Shown here: in pieces, positions 16,047-25,166 of the stretch | How positions within the stretch are numbered: the first letter of the stretch is position 1 | Layout: every line of letters starts with the position of its first letter | Assembly: GCA_041746135.1 (NCBI GenBank) | Contig: JBGTHQ010000002.1 | Coordinates: forward strand, 67,393 to 131,392 | Direction of reading: 5' to 3' | Origin: Alg239-R122 sp041746135 | GTDB lineage: Bacteria > Pseudomonadota > Alphaproteobacteria > Sphingomonadales > Sphingomonadaceae | Length of the DNA stretch: 64,000 nucleotides | Translations under genes and position numbers: made by a program | The notes under the pieces: model-generated | What the model was told of the DNA's origin: nothing | The model's database searches: none | What the model saw: only the letters and a program-made list of their open reading frames with translations

Positions 16047-18074
16047 TTATCGCTCGAATTTCAATCCGATCCAGAATGTTTGCGGTGTTCCCAAATCGGT
16101 GGCGTCGCCGCTAATACGGGTGACGACTTTCTCGTCGAAAATATTTTCCGCGCGGCCAATGCCTGAAAAACCCGCTCCCAATGGAACCGACAGATAAGCA
16201 TCCAGCGTCAGTGCGTCGGGTAGCTTCACGCTTTCGAGATCGTCTTCGAACTGGCTGCCAATATAGCGCAACGTGGCGGAAAAGCGCAGATCGTCCGAGG
16301 GTTGCCAGGCAAAAGTGGCGCTGCCCAGATATTCGGGCGACTGCGCGGGCCGCAAGCCGTCGAGCGCAGCAGACGTTCCCGATCCGCGCACCTTGCTGTC
16401 GCTATAGGCGCCCGATGCGCGCAGGCTGAACGCATCTTTTTGCAGCTTAGCGGCGAGTTCGATTCCCTTGGCGAGAATGGAATCCACATTCTGCCGCTGA
16501 CGCAAGTTCGGCCCCAAGGTTACATTAGCGATCGCATCGTCCAGCCGGTTTATATAAACCGTGGCACTGAAATCCCAAAAAGCCGAAGGCGTATAGTCGA
16601 ACCCGATTTCTGCCCCGCGCAGTTTTTCGATATCCAGATTTTCGTTGGCCTGCGTCACGACCGGGAAAACGGCAAAGGGACGGTATAGTTCGTTGAGCGT
16701 CGGCAGGCGAAAGCCCGTATAGCCGGCGGCGCGCAGATAAAGTCCGCCTGGCGCATTGTATAAAAGCCCGCCGCGAAAGCTGCTCTGCCAATCGTAAGAC
16801 CCGGCGAAATCCTGATCAACCGTGCGCACACCTGCGGCCGTGGCCGAACGGAAAAAACCGTCGCGGATCGACCAGTGGTCGGCGCGCACGCCGCCGGTGA
16901 GGACAAGATTGCCCAGCGTCCAGTCGTCCTCGACAAAAAATCCGGTGGTGACATTGCGCCCGCCGGCATTACGGCGCGCGGTGACCGCACCGCTGAATGC
17001 GTTAAAGGCATCTTCGAACAACTCGCCATCGGATATGCGCGTATCCACCCCAAAACGCAGCACATGGTCGTCGCCCACGGGCGGCCGGATTTCCAGCTTT
17101 CCGCCAAGCCCCGTCGAGGGGGTCTTGCGCTGGTCGAGTACCTTGACGAACCGCGTCGAGCTGATCACGACATTGGAAAAATTGCGCGCCTGTACGTAAG
17201 CCAGCGCGTCGATCTGCCACGGTCCGCGCGAAAGGAACCTCAGGCTCGCATCCTGGCCTTCACTCTCGCTGTCGGCCCCGGCAAAACGCAGCGTGCGATC
17301 ATCGCGGAAAACGAGCATGCGCGCTTGCAGTTCGCTATCGTCCGATAGCGGCGCGACGCCGCGAATGCCCGCCGACCAGTTTTCATAAGCGGCCCGCACA
17401 TCGGTGCTGTCGCGCAAGTTTTCAGGAGTCGTGAAAAACCCGTCGCCGCTATCATAGCGGCCGGAAACCGTGACAAATCCGCTGCCGAGTGATTGTGCTG
17501 CGTTGGTACTGATTTCTGCGGCGTCGTTGCTGCCGTAAAAGCCTTGTGCGGAAAGGCCCGGCAGACTGTTGAGACCCGCGCTTTCGAGCTCGATAATGCC
17601 CGCCACTGCACCGGCGCCAAAAGCACCGGCCCCGCCGCCGCGCGTTACGCGGGCGCTCGCCAGGCGGTCGGGAGAAAGGGCGTTAAAAGGGATATAGCCA
17701 AAAAACGGGTCGGCCTGCGGCACGCCATCGAGCAGCACGAGTGTGCGGCTGGACGCATTGCCCCCCAACGAACGCAAGGTCGCGCCCTGCGCCGATGGAT
17801 TGGCCGAGCGGCTGTCCGAACGCCGGAACTGCTGGAAACCGGCGACATCGGCCAGAATATTCTCCAGCCTGTTCGAGGCCTCGCTCGTCAATCGGTCCTG
17901 ATTGATTAGGACCGAGCCGTAAGCGGGGGTTCCGGGCGGCTGGGGCAGTGCAGTGCCGGTAACGACGATAACCGTATCGTTCTCGCCCTCTTCCGCGCGC
18001 GCGTTGCGTTCTTTGCATTCCGCAGATTCGCATTGCATGGACATGAGCAACAGTAAGGGCACGGTAACGGACAT
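16047..18074 (-). CDS. TonB-dependent outer-membrane receptor
   Basis: 675 residues. The ATG at 18074 has AAGGA 8 bases upstream. The signal sequence is short and unusual (MSVTVPLLLLMSMQCESA). The TonB-box region reads DTVIVVTG at about residues 32-39. The plug domain follows (LENILADVAGFQQFRRSD, RTLVLLDGVPQADPFFGYIPF, GAFGAGAVAGIIEL), then a 22-strand barrel ending FWIGLKFER, with an aromatic terminal residue near the end. Size and plug resemble BtuB- or copper-type receptors; the ligand cannot be told. No cobalamin riboswitch is visible upstream, arguing against B12. It is divergent from the siderophore-type receptor at 18402. Confidence 0.88.
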   Translation of the reverse strand: MSVTVPLLLLMSMQCESAECKERNARAEEGENDTVIVVTGTALPQPPGTPAYGSVLINQDRLTSEASNRLENILADVAGFQQFRRSDSRSANPSAQGATLRSLGGNASSRTLVLLDGVPQADPFFGYIPFNALSPDRLASARVTRGGGAGAFGAGAVAGIIELESAGLNSLPGLSAQGFYGSNDAAEISTNAAQSLGSGFVTVSGRYDSGDGFFTTPENLRDSTDVRAAYENWSAGIRGVAPLSDDSELQARMLVFRDDRTLRFAGADSESEGQDASLRFLSRGPWQIDALAYVQARNFSNVVISSTRFVKVLDQRKTPSTGLGGKLEIRPPVGDDHVLRFGVDTRISDGELFEDAFNAFSGAVTARRNAGGRNVTTGFFVEDDWTLGNLVLTGGVRADHWSIRDGFFRSATAAGVRTVDQDFAGSYDWQSSFRGGLLYNAPGGLYLRAAGYTGFRLPTLNELYRPFAVFPVVTQANENLDIEKLRGAEIGFDYTPSAFWDFSATVYINRLDDAIANVTLGPNLRQRQNVDSILAKGIELAAKLQKDAFSLRASGAYSDSKVRGSGTSAALDGLRPAQSPEYLGSATFAWQPSDDLRFSATLRYIGSQFEDDLESVKLPDALTLDAYLSVPLGAGFSGIGRAENIFDEKVVTRISGDATDLGTPQTFWIGLKFER

Positions 18075-18126
18075 TCATTGGTTCCTTCAGAAAAGGTAGG
18101 TTTCCATAATAGAGGCGTGCCTTAGA

Positions 18127-18144
18127 CAACAATAGTGATTGTTG
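18127..18144. promoter_or_regulatory. Perfect 7-bp inverted repeat in the divergent TBDR promoter region
   Basis: CAACAAT-AGTG-ATTGTTG lies 53 bp upstream of the minus-strand TBDR start. On that strand it precedes a possible -10 TATTAT, so it would overlap the -35 region. This is a plausible operator for an unidentified regulator. Confidence 0.4.
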
Positions 18145-18360
18145 GACTAGGAATGAAATATATGCGCCTGCGCTTATTTCGCCGACACAGTGCAAATTCT
18201 GTGTGTTGTACGTAGCTAAGCCTTTACATCGCCATCAATTTTATATGGTAGGCGGATCAGTGAAGATATGTCTGCACTCTCGTCGCGGCAGACGGCAATG
18301 CCATGCGTAGATGCTCCCAAAACGCAAAATATAATATGGCTTGCAGCTCGCCAAGTTCCT

Positions 18361-18379
18361 GCTAATGACTTGCAATAAC
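18361..18379 (+). promoter_or_regulatory. Weak Fur-box-like sequence before the siderophore receptor
   Basis: GCTAATGACTTGCAATAAC matches the classical 19-bp Fur consensus at 12 of 19 positions by eye and sits 22 bp before the ATG at 18402. Iron control fits the downstream receptor and PepSY reductase-like genes, but the match alone is weak. Confidence 0.3.
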
Positions 18380-18401
18380 GACAGCCCCAAGGAAAGATCA
18401 G

Positions 18402-20588
18402 ATGTACATTCGCGCCTTCAGGACCGCAGCTCTATGTTCGGCATTGTCCACACTCACGTCAGCCGTCCCGCTTTATGCTCAGCAAAATGCGGACAAAGAA
18501 GGCCGTTCGCAAACCTTGCAGACGACCCGCGCCGGGGATACAATCATCGTTACGGCAAAGGCATATGTTCCGGACGAAAACCTTTCGGTCAATAAAACCG
18601 ACATTCCCCTTATCCAGTCGCCGCAGTCTGTTTCGGTCATATCACGGGACCAGATCGATTTGCTCAACTTCATCGATGTGCAGCAAGCCGTGCGATATTC
18701 GGCCGGTGTGACAGGCGAAAATTATGGCCCTGATCTGCGCTATGATTTTCTCACAGTGCGCGGATTTATTCCCAAACAATATATTGATGGACTGGTTGCA
18801 CCCTCCACGACCACGATTGCTTCAACCGGTGTCGACCTGTACGCGTTTGAATCGGTCGAAATCCTGAAGGGCCCGGTATCCGCGCTTTATGGCAGCACAC
18901 CCCCCGGCGGAATTTACAATGAGACATCGCGCCGCGCCAGCCCCGTATTGGGCGGAGAAATTCGCGCAAAAGTCGGGACGGACGATTATTACGAGCTGGC
19001 CGGGACCATCACCGGCCCCGTTACACAGCGTATATCCGCGCGGTTGACGGGTCTCTATCTCAACCGGGGCGCGGAACGTGACTTTGTCGACGCGGAACGC
19101 ATTTTGGTCGCGCCGACAGTTTCCATCGACATGGGTTCCGCGACAGAATTGACCGTCAGTGGATACTATCAAAAAGACACGGTCAACGGAGATACGAACG
19201 GTTTCCTGCCAGTCGAAGGAACACTATTGCCCAATCCCAATGGTCCGCTGCCGCGCAGTGTCAATTTGGGCGATCCCGGCAATCGCTACGAGCGCGATCA
19301 ATATGCGGTCGGCGCATCTTTCTCTCACCGTTTCTCCCCCTATGTCTCTGTCGTTTCGTCCATCCGCTATAATGATTATGAGGAGCAAACGCCGCAAAAT
19401 ATATACGGTGGCGGCGGGTTCACCAATCGCACCGATCCGGGACGGCCTGATTTTTTTCGCACGGTCGGACGGTTCAACTTTACTTATGCGGAAGAGGTCG
19501 AAAGCCTGTCCTCCGATACGCGCATCGATGCGGAATTTGAAACGGGCGCGTTCACGCATAAAATAATTGCAGGCGTTGACTATCGCCGCGTTGTGAATGA
19601 TGCGGCATTTGGCTTCTTTTTCGATCCAGCGCCGATCGATGCGTTCGATCCGGTCTATACACTTATCAACACGCCAGCCGATCTGTACCCGACACCGTTT
19701 AACGACCAGAGGCTGCGCCAGACAGGCATATATGCCCAGGATCACATTGGGATTGGCAATCTGTTCCTGACATTGGGCGCGCGCCACGATTGGGTGAATA
19801 TAGAAAACGGCACCACGGATACGGAGACGGATCAAAGGGCGTTTACATGGCGGGCTGGCCTTAATTATGTTACCGACAGCGGCATTGCGCCCTATCTGAG
19901 CTATGCACGTTCGTTTGAACCGGTTCTGGGCATTGACGGGGTTACCAATCAGCCTTTCGAGGAAAGCCGGGGCGAGCAGTTTGAAGGCGGCATCAAATAT
20001 GATGGTCGCAGGCTGAGCGGTAATATTGATCTATTTGCAACGGCGGCTATTTTCCATATTCGTCAGACAAATGTCGTGAGCACGGCCCCCTCCACGATAC
20101 CGGTTTTCGGGACGCAGTCGGGCGAAGTCGAGGCAACGGGGGTCGAACTGGAATTCGTCGCTCGTATCAACGATCAGGTCGCGTTGAATGGCTCTTACAG
20201 TTTTACGGACAGCGAAGTGACCGCCAACGCCAATGTACCTGTAGAGATCGGCGAACCATTGCCTGTTACGCCGCGCCATCGCTTCGCCCTGTTCGGCAAT
20301 TACACAGTGCAACAGGGTTCCCTGGGCGGCTTGGGAGTTGGCGCAGGGGTTCGTTACAGCAGCAAGAGCGCAGGCAGTTTACCCGGTCCATTCAATCCGG
20401 TCGTGTTTGCGGGCGATGCCTCGCTGCTGTTCGACGCCATTGTCAGTTATGATACGCCCGATTGGCGCTTTGCCCTGAATGGATCGAACATATTCGATCA
20501 GCGTTACGTTGGCCGCTGTGCCAGTGCGACCGGCTGCAATTTCGGAGCGGGACGGCAGGTTATCGCAACCGCCACATATAAATTTTAA
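18402..20588 (+). CDS. TonB-dependent siderophore receptor
   Basis: 728 residues. The ATG is preceded by AAGGA. The signal peptide ends PLYAQQ. A TonB-box-like segment DTIIVTAKAY is followed by the siderophore-receptor plug signature: PQSVSVISRDQIDLLNF, then TVRGF, YIDGL and VEILKGPVSALYGSTPPGG. The barrel closes with QVIATATYKF, a terminal Phe as needed for BAM insertion. The family imports ferric siderophores across the outer membrane with TonB energy. The PepSY membrane protein follows 39 bp downstream, fitting a receptor plus ferric-siderophore reductase unit. Confidence 0.9.
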   Translation: MYIRAFRTAALCSALSTLTSAVPLYAQQNADKEGRSQTLQTTRAGDTIIVTAKAYVPDENLSVNKTDIPLIQSPQSVSVISRDQIDLLNFIDVQQAVRYSAGVTGENYGPDLRYDFLTVRGFIPKQYIDGLVAPSTTTIASTGVDLYAFESVEILKGPVSALYGSTPPGGIYNETSRRASPVLGGEIRAKVGTDDYYELAGTITGPVTQRISARLTGLYLNRGAERDFVDAERILVAPTVSIDMGSATELTVSGYYQKDTVNGDTNGFLPVEGTLLPNPNGPLPRSVNLGDPGNRYERDQYAVGASFSHRFSPYVSVVSSIRYNDYEEQTPQNIYGGGGFTNRTDPGRPDFFRTVGRFNFTYAEEVESLSSDTRIDAEFETGAFTHKIIAGVDYRRVVNDAAFGFFFDPAPIDAFDPVYTLINTPADLYPTPFNDQRLRQTGIYAQDHIGIGNLFLTLGARHDWVNIENGTTDTETDQRAFTWRAGLNYVTDSGIAPYLSYARSFEPVLGIDGVTNQPFEESRGEQFEGGIKYDGRRLSGNIDLFATAAIFHIRQTNVVSTAPSTIPVFGTQSGEVEATGVELEFVARINDQVALNGSYSFTDSEVTANANVPVEIGEPLPVTPRHRFALFGNYTVQQGSLGGLGVGAGVRYSSKSAGSLPGPFNPVVFAGDASLLFDAIVSYDTPDWRFALNGSNIFDQRYVGRCASATGCNFGAGRQVIATATYKF

Positions 20589-20627
20589 TCGATGGCAGCT
20601 CCTGTGGACCGGATACAATAAAGCGCA

Positions 20628-21761
20628 ATGAAGACTAACACACTTCGCGGGTGGATTTTCATCCACAAATGGAGCAGTCTGATCTGCACGCTGTTTCTGT
20701 TCATGCTATGTGTGACAGGGCTGCCGCTTGTATTTCATGAGGAAATCGACAGCGTCTTTTCAGGGGAACCGGAAGCGATGGCTGCCCCTGCGATTGTTTT
20801 AGGTGAAGCAAGCATGCTGTCTCTGGATGCCGTGCTGGACACAACATTGGCACAGAGTGCCGGCGACGTGCCGCTGTATATGAGTTTCGATACTGATCGA
20901 CCCGTTGCCAATGTCACTACCGGGCGTTGGCCCTCGGTAGCGGACGGCGATATGAGTTTTTTCCCCATCGATCGTCGTAGCGGAGATATTATCGCACCGG
21001 AGGTGGCCGGGGAGCAAGGCGTGATGGACTTCATCCTTCGCTTGCACACCGACATGCTTATGGGGCTTCCGGGAATGCTTTTTCTGGGCCTTATGGGATT
21101 ACTGTTTGTCATCGCGCTCATTTCCGGCGTGTTTCTATACGCTCCTTTTATGGCGCGTTTGCGCTTTGGAGAAATTAGGCGAAAACGCAATTCACGGGCC
21201 ACATGGACCGATGCGCACAACCTGATTGGCATTGTAACAATCACGTGGGCGCTTGTGGTCGGCATGACGGGTATCATCAATACGCTGACCGATCCTCTCA
21301 CCGAAATATGGCAGGCTAGCGAACTCGATATAGGCACGGGTGCCAATAACGGCCGCGCCTATACCGGCAAACTTGCGTCGATCGATACCGCGCTTGCAAC
21401 TGCGCGTGAAGCATCGCCGGGCAAGGCCATCCAGTTCATAGCCTTTCCAGGCGTCGCCTATAGCAATGACCGGGATATAGCCATTTTCATGCAGGGTGAA
21501 ACCGAACTCACCAAGAGCATGTTGACGGTCGTACTTGTCAATGCCGCAACCGGCAAGCTTGAGGCGGTGCAGGACATGCCCTGGTATATGAAGACGCTAC
21601 TCTACTCGCAGCCACTACATTTTGGCGATTATGGCGGTTTGCCGATGAAGATAATATGGGCAGTGTTCGATCTTGCCCTGATCTTTCTGCTGGGAACAGG
21701 TCTATATTTGTGGAAACGCAAATGGACACGGCGTGCTATCGATCTGGCCGTTACGGATTAG
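20628..21761 (+). CDS. PepSY-associated TM protein, putative ferric-siderophore reductase
   Basis: 377 residues. The N-terminal GWIFIHKWSSLICTLFLFMLCVTGLPLVFHEEID is the typical PepSY-TM first helix with its conserved HKW. Further helices lie near residues 145-170 (LGLMGLLFVIALISGVFLYAPFM), 195-220 and 345-365. A conserved His in WTDAHNLIGIV follows the second helix. Proteins of this type next to siderophore TBDRs are thought to reduce or release iron at the inner membrane (FegB/FsrB-like); that role is inferred from context. The gene lies 39 bp after the receptor and 3 bp before a tiny membrane protein. Confidence 0.85.
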   Translation: MKTNTLRGWIFIHKWSSLICTLFLFMLCVTGLPLVFHEEIDSVFSGEPEAMAAPAIVLGEASMLSLDAVLDTTLAQSAGDVPLYMSFDTDRPVANVTTGRWPSVADGDMSFFPIDRRSGDIIAPEVAGEQGVMDFILRLHTDMLMGLPGMLFLGLMGLLFVIALISGVFLYAPFMARLRFGEIRRKRNSRATWTDAHNLIGIVTITWALVVGMTGIINTLTDPLTEIWQASELDIGTGANNGRAYTGKLASIDTALATAREASPGKAIQFIAFPGVAYSNDRDIAIFMQGETELTKSMLTVVLVNAATGKLEAVQDMPWYMKTLLYSQPLHFGDYGGLPMKIIWAVFDLALIFLLGTGLYLWKRKWTRRAIDLAVTD

Positions 21762-21764
21762 ATT

Positions 21765-21953
21765 ATGGCAGAACGGCGCTCACGAAACTCCCCACGCCAA
21801 ATATGGACGATGCCGGTTGTCCTTGCAGTGCTGACAGGCTCAGGTTTGTTCTTTGCCCTTACGGGCGATCGATACATTGATAATACCGCAAATGCGGCTT
21901 TAGCGGTTCCCGCTATCGTGGCCGCTTTGGCGATTATCGGCACGCGATCGTGA
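21765..21953 (+). CDS. Small two-helix membrane protein linked to the PepSY gene
   Basis: 62 residues. The ATG lies 3 bases after the PepSY stop, indicating translational coupling. A basic N-terminus (MAERRSRNSPRQIW) is followed by two hydrophobic segments (MPVVLAVLTGSGLFFAL and ALAVPAIVAALAIIG), so an N-in hairpin is predicted. No named family recognised. Position suggests an accessory subunit of the reductase-like protein. Confidence 0.6.
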   Translation: MAERRSRNSPRQIWTMPVVLAVLTGSGLFFALTGDRYIDNTANAALAVPAIVAALAIIGTRS

Positions 21954-22137
21954 AGCAGGTTAGCCGGTTCTGGAATATGCAGCATTAGCCGATCGCCAAG
22001 CAGCATGCAGGTTGGTTGTAGATATTATCACTGCATAGAAAAATCACATAGATTTGCATGCATTTCTTCTGCCTTTCCACGCCTGTAGCCAACTTGTCAG
22101 TGAAGCCTTTCGCCAACAAGACGTGCCGCAGATCGCC

Positions 22138-23541
22138 TCAATCTTTTGCAGTATCCGAGAGAAGCCGGAAGCCCCAGGCGGGCAGAGTGACGGTGTCACG
22201 TGCCTTGACCGTCACTGCATTACCGGTCTGAAATTCGGTATAGTCGCCGACGGGTAGCGCATCGGTCAGCTGGGCTTTGACCGGTCGTCCCGAAAGATTG
22301 AAAAGACCCAGAACCTTATTACCCTTTTCCTGACGTACCCAAGAGAATAGCTGCTGCGGCTGGTCATTCTCGACTTTCTGCATACGCGCCCCCCATTGGC
22401 CGTTTTCCAAGGCAGGATTTGCCTTGCGAAAAGCAATCAGATCCTTGAGCAGGCGGCCATAGGCACAGTTTCTGCCCTGGCTCCAATCTATCGGGTCTTT
22501 CTCGAAAAACTCCAGACGCTTGGCGTTGCAGGCTTCCTGACCGTTATGGATCATCGGAATCCCCTCGCCAACAAAACTGAGCGCAGTCATTGCTTCCAGC
22601 GCAGGACCAAAATTCTCGCGCATCGTACCTTCCCACGCATTGCTGTCATGGTTTTCGATATAAGGCATGCGCATCGCCTCGACCGGCCATGCGCTCTCGT
22701 TTTCGGCATAATATCCGTAGAACGCGGTCGCATCCGCTTTCCCCTGCGCGATATTTTTGGCGGTCACATGCCATTCCCAGGCATATACACCGTCAAACGC
22801 ACGGCGAATCATTTCCGACGACTTCCACTCCGCCAGCATGAATACCGGCTTGATTGCATCCAGTTTGGCGCGCTCCATCTCCCAGAAATCGAGCGGGACG
22901 TAGCCCGCGACATCGGCGCGGTAACCATCCACATCGAATTCGCGGACCCAATATTCCATCGCCTCGCCTATATGTTTGCGCACACCGGGTTGCGACCATT
23001 CAAGATCGATCACGTCGGACCAGTCCCACCATGGGGTGGGGCGAAAATCACCCTTCCAATCTTTCTCGTACCAGTCGGGATGATCGTAGCGCAACTGGTT
23101 GTCCCAAGAGGTATGGTTGGCGACCAGATCCAGTATGACGCGGAAATCCTGACCGTGCGCCGTATCGATGAAATGACGCAGATCTTCTTCAGTCCCGAAC
23201 TCCGGGTTCACAGCATAATAATCCTTTACCGAATAGGGGCTGCCAAGCGTGCCCTTGCGGTTCTCCTCCCCAATGGGGTGAATCGGCATGAGCCACAGGA
23301 TATCGACGCCCAGCTCCTTCAGCCGGGGCAGTTCGCGTTCCGCAGCACGAAAAGTGCCTTCCTTGGTGAATTGGCGCGTGTTGATCTGGTAGAGCACGGC
23401 ATCGCGCGACCAGGACGGATGCGTTATCTCGACATAGGGTTGCGGCGCATAGGCCGAAACCGTCGCCATATCCTGGGCAGCGGTCTGGACGCAGCCGACA
23501 AGCGCCAGCGCCGCAAGAGAAGACAGGAAAATTCGCATCAT
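22138..23541 (-). CDS. GH13 alpha-amylase-family lipoprotein
   Basis: 467 residues. The ATG at 23541 has GGAG five bases upstream and overlaps the stop of the transporter gene (ATGA), so a longer upstream frame is ignored. The lipobox LVGC at residues 14-17 predicts lipid anchoring. GH13 motifs: DLVANHTS (region I), nucleophile Asp in VDGYRADVAGYV (region II), acid/base Glu in MLAEWKSSE (region III) and IENHD (region IV). A beta-sandwich C domain closes the protein. It would hydrolyse alpha-1,4-glucan oligosaccharides in the periplasm or at the membrane for the co-transcribed transporter. Confidence 0.9.
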   Translation of the reverse strand: MMRIFLSSLAALALVGCVQTAAQDMATVSAYAPQPYVEITHPSWSRDAVLYQINTRQFTKEGTFRAAERELPRLKELGVDILWLMPIHPIGEENRKGTLGSPYSVKDYYAVNPEFGTEEDLRHFIDTAHGQDFRVILDLVANHTSWDNQLRYDHPDWYEKDWKGDFRPTPWWDWSDVIDLEWSQPGVRKHIGEAMEYWVREFDVDGYRADVAGYVPLDFWEMERAKLDAIKPVFMLAEWKSSEMIRRAFDGVYAWEWHVTAKNIAQGKADATAFYGYYAENESAWPVEAMRMPYIENHDSNAWEGTMRENFGPALEAMTALSFVGEGIPMIHNGQEACNAKRLEFFEKDPIDWSQGRNCAYGRLLKDLIAFRKANPALENGQWGARMQKVENDQPQQLFSWVRQEKGNKVLGLFNLSGRPVKAQLTDALPVGDYTEFQTGNAVTVKARDTVTLPAWGFRLLSDTAKD

Positions 23542-25052
23542 AGTCGCTCCATCGTTATTGATTTGCCAGGTATCTGAACGCGCAACATGGCAAGCGCGGC
23601 AATCACCAGCGTTCCTGCAGCAAAGGCCATGGTCCATATGGGCTGGGTCGGGAAAAACGTTTTCATGATTGTGCCCATCACCGTCGCGACCAGCAGCTGA
23701 GGCACGACGATGAAGACATTGAACAGTCCCATGTAAATGCCTAGCTTCGATTGCGGCAGGCTGCTCGCAAGGATCGCATAAGGCATGGCGAGGATCGATG
23801 CCCAGGCAATTCCGATCAGCACCTCGGACACCAGCAACAGCATGGGATCGCGGATCACGAAAAAGCTGGCGAAACCGGCCGCGCCGCACAACAGCCCAAA
23901 CACATGCGTTTTCGCCTTTCCGATGTGCCGGGCAAGCAGTGGCAACAGGGTCAGCGCAGCAACCGCCGCCACGCCATTATAAGTGGCGAACAGCCATCCC
24001 ACCCAGTTCGCACCCTCGTTATAAGCTGCGCTCGCCGTGTTGGTGCTGCCATAGACATATTGCGTCACGACGGGCGTGGTGTGAATCCACATTATGAATA
24101 GTGCGGACCACGTGAAAAACTGTACCAAGGCAAGCTTTTTCATGATGTCCGGCATTCCGGAGAAATCGCCCACGATCGAAGTGAGCATCCCCGAAGTATT
24201 GCCGTTTTTTGCCATCGAAATCGCTATCGCGCTCAACACGCCATAGGCGATCAGCAATCCGCCGAGCAGCAAAACTTCCTTTTCAAAATCGAATGCGGAC
24301 ACACCCAGAATAACGGCTAAGCCCGCCACCATCCAGATGCCGCAATGCAGATAGCTTTTCGAGGCCAAGGCCCGCACCGGCTGTCTTGTCTCAATACCGG
24401 CCTCGCTTTGGGCGAAGCGCGCCATTTCTTCCGGACTGTATTCCCGTGTTCTAATAACCGTCCATAAGACGGTGGCCAGTATAGCGATGCCGCCGATCCA
24501 GAAGCTCAACCTCACCGTATCAGGAATACCGCCATCTGCCGCGATGTTGGATATCCCCATTTGCGCCATGAACCAGGGGATGACCGAGCCTACTACTGCG
24601 CCGACGCCGATAAATGCGGTCTGCACCGCATAGCCAACCGTATGCTGATCCTTTCTCAACATATCGCCGACAAATGCACGGAATGGCTCCATCGAGATAT
24701 TGAGGCTTGCGTCGAGCACCCATAGCAGCACCGCAGCCATCAGCAGCACTTCGGACAGTGGCATAAGAAACAGCGACAGCCCCGCGAGAACGGCCCCGAT
24801 CAAAAAATAGGGACGACGACGACCAAGTCTACCGAGCCAGGTCTTGTCCGACAAATGACCGATCACAGGTTGCACAAGGAGCCCGGTTAGCGGAGCGGCA
24901 ACCCATAAAGCGGGCAAATCGTCGATCGAGCTGCCCAGCGATTGAAAAACCCGGCTCATGTTGGCATTTTGTAACGCAAAACCCATCTGAATACCGAAAT
25001 ATCCGATATTAATATGCCATAAACCCCAAAACCCTTGGCGCGGTTTTTCCAT
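23538..25052 (-). CDS. SLC45-type MFS sugar transporter (maltose/maltodextrin)
   Basis: About 504 residues from the ATG at 25052 (MEKPRQGFWGLWHINIGYFG), chosen because AAAGGA precedes it; an upstream in-frame ATG lacks a ribosome-binding site. Twelve helices predicted. Family marks: GFWGLWHINIGYFGIQMGFALQNAN in TM1, PVIGHLSDKTWLGRLGRRRPYFLIGA after TM2, and DASLNISMEPFRAFVGDM. Proteins of this type are proton-coupled maltose or sucrose importers in sphingomonads and Caulobacter. It overlaps the GH13 lipoprotein gene by 4 bases, and the LacI-type regulator gene lies 114 bp upstream on the same strand. Confidence 0.9.
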   Translation of the reverse strand: MEKPRQGFWGLWHINIGYFGIQMGFALQNANMSRVFQSLGSSIDDLPALWVAAPLTGLLVQPVIGHLSDKTWLGRLGRRRPYFLIGAVLAGLSLFLMPLSEVLLMAAVLLWVLDASLNISMEPFRAFVGDMLRKDQHTVGYAVQTAFIGVGAVVGSVIPWFMAQMGISNIAADGGIPDTVRLSFWIGGIAILATVLWTVIRTREYSPEEMARFAQSEAGIETRQPVRALASKSYLHCGIWMVAGLAVILGVSAFDFEKEVLLLGGLLIAYGVLSAIAISMAKNGNTSGMLTSIVGDFSGMPDIMKKLALVQFFTWSALFIMWIHTTPVVTQYVYGSTNTASAAYNEGANWVGWLFATYNGVAAVAALTLLPLLARHIGKAKTHVFGLLCGAAGFASFFVIRDPMLLLVSEVLIGIAWASILAMPYAILASSLPQSKLGIYMGLFNVFIVVPQLLVATVMGTIMKTFFPTQPIWTMAFAAGTLVIAALAMLRVQIPGKSITMERL

Positions 25053-25132
25053 CCGACTTCCTTTCCCATGCCCGGGCGGACTTGTGCCACCTTCGAACCT
25101 CTGGGTGACTGACATGAAAATAATCGGCCGAC

Positions 25133-25152
25133 AACACGTATACGAATGTGTT
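25133..25152 (-). promoter_or_regulatory. Candidate LacI-type operator upstream of the transporter-amylase pair
   Basis: AACAC-N10-GTGTT inverted repeat with the palindromic core CGTATACG (25137..25144), 81 bp upstream of the transporter ATG and just after the regulator stop. The 12-mer CGTATACGAATG recurs as CGTATACGTATG upstream of the TBDR at 27231, as expected for a shared local regulator site. Confidence 0.5.
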
Positions 25153-25166
25153 GCGGGCCTATAGCG

